Assembly: GCF_018320785.1 (NCBI RefSeq)
Contig: NC_054885.1
Location: 6,708,921-6,772,920 of the forward strand
Direction: 5' to 3'
Origin: Cheilinus undulatus
Lineage: Eukaryota; Chordata; Actinopteri; Labriformes; Labridae
DNA: 64,000 nt
Part shown: one piece after another, positions 27,713-36,700 of the stretch
Layout: every line of letters starts with the position of its first letter
How positions within the stretch are numbered: the stretch's first letter is position 1
Notes under the pieces: model-generated
The model's input: the letters and a program-made list of their open reading frames with translations, nothing else
Database searches by the model: none
Told to the model about the DNA's origin: nothing
Program-made: the position numbers and the translations under genes

Positions 27713-30700
27713 GTCAACAGGATCCAGGGAGATGTAAAAAAAGACAATAGAAAAGTACCGTTACCTCCCCTAATGAAAAATCTTTTAACTGCGAGTGTCA
27801 CGACTCAATTTGGCAAAAAAATCGGGTAAAAACTTCACTTTCTTTCGCATTGCAGTTATGCGAAAAGAGGTAAAACCCCGCCATTCATCCCCATATTAAA
27901 CTAATCAAGCAAACCGCAGACGTCCATGATAGAAGAGTCTTTATCCGATCTTAAGGACAAAGTGCATATGAACGACCAAGCAGGAAAAAAGGACTACGTA
28001 TTTAAAACTACTGAATTCAAAACTTTCTGGCAAGTCGTAACAGACGGTTTACTTCTAGCTCTGCTGTGTCTCTGCTCGCTGCTCTCTCTTCACTTCCTGG
28101 GCGGATCCGCGAAGATCGTTTGAGAAAACATGCTTACCCTACCAAACCACACGATGCTAGCTCTAATACAACTGTAAGAGGGAGTCTAATGATCCCAGGG
28201 AGTCAAATAAGGGACCCAAGAAGGTGTTAAATAGCAAACTTCCTCTTAATTGTTCCAACAACAAGTTATCTTCTAAGGGAAGCGTATCAGAGCCTCAGTC
28301 AGACGTCTCACTCCCCTCTTTTCTTCGGGACCAAATCTTTAAAATCTTTTGGGGTCATTGAGAGTGGTAATCCACAACTTTCCAAACATACAGAACAAGT
28401 TTTATTGGCTCTATGAATATTATTCGAGCTTGTTAACAAAGTGGCACTCCCCCCTCCAAAAACTCCTCTTGGTAGCTATTGGTTTCAGTTCAGGAATTTC
28501 AACACATGCCCCAGCAGACCACAATTGACAAAGCTCAGTCAGTCTTATGAAATGCCTGCAGGGTGTAGGTGAAGTCTACAGACACACAACAACCAGCCGT
28601 TAAAAGAGGATTTAACAGTAGGACATGGTGCAGATATGTCAACAGGAAAGGGTGCCAAGTGCATAAAATGCTTTACGATCATAGGCAGGATATGTGTGAA
28701 CGGTGGACAAGCAAGCATGTCTAGTCAATATGTAACAGAGAGATAGCATATATTGAAATAGGCTCTTTTCCAACAAGCTTGTATTGAACCGTGGCTGCTG
28801 CAAGGTTATTTTTGTCCATTACAAACATGTAAAGTAACAAAAACATCTGCAGTTACTTCAACCATAACAGATTTCCCTCATACTATACGTTAAGATAACA
28901 CATTTTTACTGTAAATAGACCAGCCGTATCACATACCTGCATTTGTTCTGATCTGTGCTGATTACCTTTCCAAGAATTCCCCTCTTCAGCTGTGGGACTC
29001 CCAGACCGCTGGAAAAGAACAGCTCATAGTTACGAGCATAATCAATGTCTGATTGAGTAAACACAGAAACTTCCAGAGTTTCACATCCACTGACTCTTAC
29101 AAATCAGATGAATGGTATGTGGAAGTTGTGGTTAAGCATTAACATATCATGCAGGTATAAACCACAGAGCTTGAACCACAATATCAAATAACTGTATTAT
29201 ATCATCCAGAGGACACAGTTGCTGAATACAGTCCATTCATTGCTGTTGGATTATCAAGTAAATTTTATGGCAACTTTTATACTGTCTATGTCTCTGTGTT
29301 CCCAGATCTGTCCTTGTTTGGAGCTAATTATCAAACTGGATCCCCTAGTATAAACAAATGATTACAGTACAGCAAAGAGCAAAAAAAAATGTAGTTCCTC
29401 CAGTGTCCACTAGAGGCTGGCTCAAAAAGTAAGTCAAGTGTTACAGAGCCTCATATTAAAATGCCCAGCTCTAGGGGGGGGGGGGGGGGGGGGCTTGGTC
29501 TGTTGTTTTACATTTTAGATAATTCATTCATTTGATTAGCTATGTTAAAGCAACAATATGTAGGAATTCAGTTTTTGTATGTTCTGGCGCCCAAATCTCT
29601 CTAAGTGCAACTGACTTATTTACAGAATCTAAACAAATTTGACTTTGCTAGCATCTCAAATTTGACTTTGCTATCATCTAAAGCCTGTTGTATGCTGTTT
29701 GTAGGTGGAGTATGTCTTTGATGCCTGACTATATGGCTACATTGGAGAAGATTAATCAGTGCATACACAAGAGATAGATTTGTAAAATTTTGACCTTGTA
29801 AAGATACTGTGCTTGATGTAGGTGCCAAACATGAAACAACACAAAAAAAGTCAAATAATGTAATCAGTGTTTCAATCACTGCCTGGTCACTCTCCTGTAC
29901 TCTCCTACTGTTTAACTGTAACTCCAATACTGTAAGAAAGCTCACTGTGGTGAAATGCCTCACCTCATATAAACATTTGCACTAATTAATCTATCTGCTG
30001 TAACTCAAATGCTGTAAGAAAGCTCGCTGTGGTAAAATGCCTCACCTCGTGTGCACATTTGCACTAATAAATCCAGTTACTTTAACTTAAATACTTTAAG
30101 AAAGCTCACTATGGTAAAACTCTACTTCACACAGGCCGATTTGCAATAATTTATCTATATACTGTAACTGTAAGAAAGCTCACTGTGGTGAAATGCCTCC
30201 CTTTAAATATACATTTGTGATAATTAATCTATCTGCTGTCACTCAAATACTGTATGAAAGCTCACTGTGGTAAAATGCTTGTCCTTACACACAGATTTCT
30301 ACTAATTCATCTATTTTCTGTACTTCACGTACTGTAAGAAAGCTTTCTGTTTTAAAATGCCTCACCTCATATGCACATTTGCACTATTTTATCTGTTTAC
30401 TGTAACCTCAATACTGTTATAAAGCTCACTGTGTTAAAATGTCTCACCTATATTCACATTTTCACTAGTTAATGTTAACAATTTGAATTTGAATGTGAAT
30501 TTATTTAAGGATAGCCCCTTGAGATGCAGCATCTCATTTTCAATGGGAGTTTTAATCATCTTCTCTACCTCATGTAAATCTCTCCACATCTTTGGGACTT
30601 TTATATAGTAGAGAAAAACCAAACAAGAGCTTATACATATTTATTTTTTGTATTTTTTGTTTAATGCCTGTACATTGAGAGCAAAGCTAAGTGTGGTCAA

Positions 30701-33700
30701 ATAGCAATGGACTTTATTGGTTTAAATGTCATGATATAAAAAATATTGAGAAATCAAAACACAGGAGTGCTAGAAACTGCAGTTCCTCCAGATGCCAGAG
30801 AAATGCTCAAAAGCAAGTAAATGCCCTACTTGAGAGCAATTAAACAAGTTCAAAGATGCAAGTTTGTTCTCTGAAACTATTTATATAAAGGCTTAAAAGT
30901 TACAGTATTTATAATTAGAAGTGTAGTGGCACTGTTTGACACTTGTTTGCTGCTACCTGCCTACTGGGTGTCACCTCAGCTAATCTCCATTCTTGGATTT
31001 AACTTCTAATGGTGTCTGATAGCTTGGTATTTTCCAACCCCTCACTCCTCTCCAGTTGCACCCCATCATCCAAATCAAGTCATCGTTGGCTCCAGAAAAC
31101 CAGTATGGCTGAGGCTAATATTTCAAATTCGAGGTCTCTAAAGGCAGTGAACAAACCAGTGGGTATGTCCCATATATACACAGTCCATATCTCTCTAAAG
31201 ACATGTTTTTAGCCAAAGAATTGCTGTAGAATTAGCTGGCTGCAAATGTTATGCATTAAACTTTTGTCATTCTTTAATAAAACTGACACTGGCCCCAGCA
31301 AGCCTACCTGTAATGATGTGGTGGATTGAGCCCGGGATAGATAACCACTGCCACTGTAGTGCCAGTCTCTATCAGTGTCATCATCCCATTCTCTGGAGGG
31401 ATGCTTGCTGAGCGAGTGGCTGCAACAGAATCAACAAGCTGATTTTAGTGTGTCTGATTTAGAAGAAGCAATCATTCATACAGTCATGTGCATGAGTTTT
31501 AGGCATGTAGGATGCAAAGGACTCTTCGCAGGCCAAATGTGCCACAACCCGAGCTGGGGGGGGGGGGTGCAGCCATAGTCAAGCTGGACACATGCCAATG
31601 TGTGTCACTCAGCAGCCAAGGTCAAGCTCAATGGCATCTTTGTGTTCCAGGCCTTTCTACCCCTAGTGATAGGCCTGGGTACTATTTGTGGCAAGACTAC
31701 AACCGGCCTGACGGTACCCTAGGCTGTGCTTACTCACCACATTCACCGTTTACTCCACCCTGAAATTTCGGGCTTAAATTTTTGTACAGATTATTTTCCC
31801 ATGCCCCTGGTAATATACAAGGACATCCAAAGCACGACTAGGGTTGTCATACGCCTTACTTCAGCCTCAATCTTTGGCCTACACATGCCCAAAAGTTCTG
31901 CACAGTACTGTATATATATTTAGCCAGCAGAGCATGCATTTTCTGAGTCTGACCTGGCTGGCTTAAAGAGCTCTTGCCTACGAGACGGCTGCTGTTTCTG
32001 ATTCCTCCCCATGTAGCCTGCATCTTCTCTCTGATGGATCATTTTGACCTTGGGCACATCAGCCATCATGACATACTCCTCCCTGGTCCTTCCTGTGGAC
32101 CCCACTGACATTTGTCCTGACTCTGAAGACTCCATGGAGCTCTGGGAAGAAGTGTACCTCTGTATTTGAATCTGGGGTGGGGGAGAAGGGCTTCGTGCAT
32201 GATGGGAATGGTGGGATGGGCTTCGGTCCTCATGATTATTTCTACCAAGCCCTAATCGGGTGCTGCCTGGCCTCTGAGGGGTTTCCAAAGTCACGGAAAC
32301 TGCTCTACTTCCATTTGAAGTCTGTCTATGAGGCGAAGAAGCTCGAGACAAAGAAGAACTGCGGTGGGACCGGGGTGATTTCTGCAAGGATGATGATGAG
32401 CGACTGAAGTCAGGTTTTGAGTCTTGGTAAGTGGGTTTTCTTTGATAAGAGTGGTTGGACCCTCCATTTGTAGCATTTCTGAGGACTGAGTAGCCCGGTG
32501 GGTCATTGTGTCCTTTTCTAGCAGGGGAGGGGTTGCGGCTTGTGTGATTCTTGCCATATAGGGAGCTGCTTGTTTCTGTTTTCTGCAGTGAGCGCTGCTC
32601 TAGAGTGTCATAGCTTCTTCTTGATGGCAAAGAATTATGACTATCAAGACCTCTAGCTGAACTGTTTACTTCAGACTTACGAAGCATCGACTGAGAAGGA
32701 GCCTCATAACTTCTCCTTGAAGGGGAAATATGTCTTTCACGACTGGCAGAACGTAATGAACCACCTGTGTCTGTTTTTCTATGCTGATACGGTGTAGGAG
32801 TTTCAAAACCCCTCCTTCCAGGAGAAGAACTACGAATGTCACGATCTCGACTAACACTGACTGGGCTCGAATTGGTTTTACGGAGCACGGATGGACTTCT
32901 GTCATAACCCCGCCTTGTGGGAGAAATGTTGGGGCTTTCATCTTCCTCTTCTGGGTCAGTAACTCCATTCCTTGCAGTTAGGTTACGTAGCAAGGCCTGA
33001 CTTTCAATATCATAGCCTTCTCTTATTGGGGAGCCACATCGTCCAGGGTGACCACGTCCACTCAAAGAGAAAGTTGATTCAGATTTGCGGAGAGTGGATT
33101 GGCTAAAGGAGGTATAGCTCCTTCTTGGTGGACTGTCACGGGGACTTGTAGAAGTTCTCCTAGACGGAGATGCAGTACGACTTTCACGGCCTTGTACATT
33201 AGAAGAACTAGCGGTAATTTCATTTTTGCGAAGAGACATTTGGCTTGAAGGGTTATAGTCCCTTCGTGAAGGAGAAGAACTTCTGCTTTCAGTAGCTCTA
33301 CCGCTCAAAGAGCCTCTTACTTCTGTTTTTCTCAAGGCACTCCTAAAGTCAGAAACAGTGCTGGGCTGGGATTTGACTGAACTTGCTAATGATTTAAAAT
33401 TTCTTGGCAGCGTTCCTGACTCAACACGCCGTCCCTGAGCACCTTGTGGGGAGCTTCTTGAACCTGGTTCCATCCTTTGAGACCATCCACCACCATCAAA
33501 GTTTCGACTGCTGAGGGAGGCAGTGGACTCACTACGTCTGAACGTCGAGTTTCCCCTTTGTGGAGAAGAGGAGCGAGATTGCAGGGTGGAGCCTTGCCTT
33601 GAAAAATCTAATCGTCCTGACTGCTGATAGGAGGAGACTGGAGAGGTATTTCCTCGACCGTATGAACCGCTGAAACTTTTGCGCCCGGTTGTGGCCAGTG

Positions 33701-36700
33701 ATTCTGCTATCTTAAAAGGCGTAGGACTGGGCGAGCGGGGACCAACTTGTGCCTCGACCTCAACTGCTATTTCATAGGGGTCAGGAGGTGGAATCTCCAC
33801 TGGTAGGCTGTCATTAAAAGGCTCCATTATCTGCCTTTCAGAGGCTACACCAAGATTAGGGTTTCTGAAGGGGATAGTGTCTTTAGGCTCCACATTTCTG
33901 CTGTTATAGATGGGATGTCCTCTCTCAAGATGACGGTAAGGAGCAGGCGGGCTTTTGTCTTTTAGTGAACGGGCACCCGATGCCCTCCCCAAAGAGAAAT
34001 ACCCACTCTCACGCTTCCCTTCATTTGACCCTGGAAGAAAAGAGAAGTTGCAAAGTGATAGAAATAGAAACTAGTGCCACCAAAAACCAAAAAATGAACA
34101 CAAAGAAGTTTACGACCAAGCAGCCACTAGTGGTTTCCTGACACAAACTGAGTGATATTGTATTACTGATAATTGCTGTGGGACACCTCAGCTGGTGACG
34201 TCCAATGGTACTGCCAAGTAAGGAACACCTCTAGGTGTAACTGGATATTAATTGGTCAAGTGCTGTCAGTCATAGTTTACCGTCTACCTTTGCACAAAGC
34301 TGAACATGAGTTCAGAGTCAGAGATCAATTGATACCTTAACACTTGACTTCACCCTGTGCATCTAAGTCGTACATCTTTCAAACTCTTTAATTCATCATC
34401 TATTTGCCAAGAAAAAATTAAGTATTTGAGAAACCCATCATGCTTTCATGTACCTGATTGTCTTGTAAAGCGGTCCCTGCTCTGAGCTTCATCCATCCAG
34501 GCCCGTGGGTTGGCCCGATGGGGTGGAGGGTCCAGCCGGGTCATTTCAAGTTTTGTAGGATGGCGACGGATCGGCAGGTACTCTTCTTCTGCACTGAACT
34601 CCTGGTAGTCGTGACAGCTACATAAAGGAAGAGAGGAGTTAGAATAAGGAGAGTAAAGGCATTAACACAAAAGATACACAGTATAATGCAAAAGCAGGAA
34701 GGGGGTGAAGTAAACAAAGAAAGAGTTGAAAATTATCTACTACTGACACAGTATTGGAGTCAGAAATGTATCCTATCTATGTCTGTGTTGTTATAAGTTA
34801 TTGTATATTATCAGTAATGGTAACTTACAAATAAAGGGTTCAGTTTAAGAATTAGTTTTGTAACAGTATGGGTTTTCATTTTAGTTTAGTACCTGCAGTG
34901 ATGGCTGTATTAGTTGTATTTAAGGTTGTATGTAATCATATTGGTTTTGGTATGAGCAGGCCTGCCCATAGATTTGGCTGGGCCCATAAAAACCCCATAA
35001 AATGGGCCCTACCCAGTTGTGATTGATATATAGTATATGTCTTGGTGCAACTTTTCATCAATTTTGTGCTCTTTTGACCCATTTTTGCCACATTTGAAAC
35101 CAATTCTACTGCTTTTTCTGGCTGTTTTTACCCCTTCCATCACTTTTTCTGTCTGTTTTTGCCAATTTAAACCATTTCTTGACAATTTCTGCCTATTGTT
35201 ACCTGATTGAACGCCCTTTTGCCACTATTGAAATGTATCATTACTTTTGTGCCTCTTTTGCCTATTTTAACCGTATTTCACTATTTATAATGACACTTTT
35301 TGCCACTTTGAACCCCTATTCGGCCTTTTCTCTGCCCGTTTTTGTCATTTTCCTCCAATCTTTTTGCCTCTGTTAACCCATTTTTGCCCCTCTTAACCAT
35401 TTTTCACTTTTAACCCATTTTCAGCTTTCTTTCTGACCATTTTTGACACTTTTAACCCATTTTGCCCCTTTTTCCCTATTGTTGCCCCTCTTAACAACTT
35501 TTTTTTCTATTATTAACCCCCTTTCACCATGTTTTCTGATCAGTTTTGCCCCTTAAAATCAATTTTGGCCACTTTTTAATTCCATTTCACTATCCTTTCT
35601 GCCCCTTTTTGTCACCTTTAACATATTTTTTGCCACTTTTTGCCTGTTATTGCTCCTGTTAACCATTTCCTCTACCAGTAACCCTTTTTTTTTACAACAT
35701 TTCCGGTCATTTTGACATTTTTAACCCATTTTGGGACAACTAAATCATCTTTGACATTCTCAATCCAATTTCACTACCATTTTGCCAATTTGAACCATTT
35801 TTTGCCACTTTTTGCCTATTGTTGCCTCTGTGGACCCATTTTTTTAACCACTATTTACCCCTTTACATGACCTTCTATGCCAATTTTAACCACATTTCAC
35901 AATGTATTGTGCCAATTCTTGTCACCTCAAACACCTTTTCACAACTTTTCTGCCTGTTTTGTCACATAACACCCATTTTTGCCTCTTTCTTAACAATGTT
36001 TGCCCCTTTAAACCCTTTTTTGCCACCATTAACCCCTTCTCACCACTTTTCATGCCCATTTTTTTCCAATTTTAACCACATTTCTTACCGTTTGCCCATT
36101 TTTACCACTCTAAATCCATTGTTGCCCCTGTCAACCAATTTTCACTACCTTTTTCCACCAATTTTTGCCACTTTCAACCCATTTTAATACTTCTTTAAGT
36201 GAATGGGTTTACATTATGTATTACAACATCAATAAATTAGAAAAAATATTTGTTGCCTTGATGAGAGAGGTCAATATTCACCTAAAAAAATACAAAATAG
36301 GAAGCACATCTTAATTTTACATGGCTGGACCGTGCTTTTGCTGACCTCCATTTGGCTGAGCCCAAGAAAGCTCTCCCCTTTATCCCCCCCTTAATGGCAG
36401 CCTCGAGTTTAAGTATAGATATCTTTATCAGTTTTAGCATAAGTTTTTGTATTGGAAAAGTTATTGGTATCATATTGATATTGGTTTAGGCACTGGTTTT
36501 GATATTGGTATGGTTATGTTTTTCATTTTGGTATAGGTGTTGATACCATCCTGGTATGGTATCAGTCTTGGTATAAGTTTTTGTCTCAGTATTGGTAACT
36601 ATATTGTATTGGTATTAGTGTGTGTTTGGCAACAGTACTGGTATTAGTAACATATTGGTATTGATGTCTATATTGGTACCAGTTATGATACTGGTATGGG

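Noticed and set aside
29905-30475. Repeat array resembling a CRISPR
   Set aside because: The whole 82-bp unit repeats with drift. There are no distinct spacers, and the host is a vertebrate.
31512-31763. 83-codon plus-strand frame
   Set aside because: It contains a homopolymer G run and has no domain. It overlaps intron sequence next to triobp exon 5.
35819-36187. 122-codon frame
   Set aside because: It is a translation of the low-complexity TTTTGCCACTTTTAACC array inside a transposon-like element.
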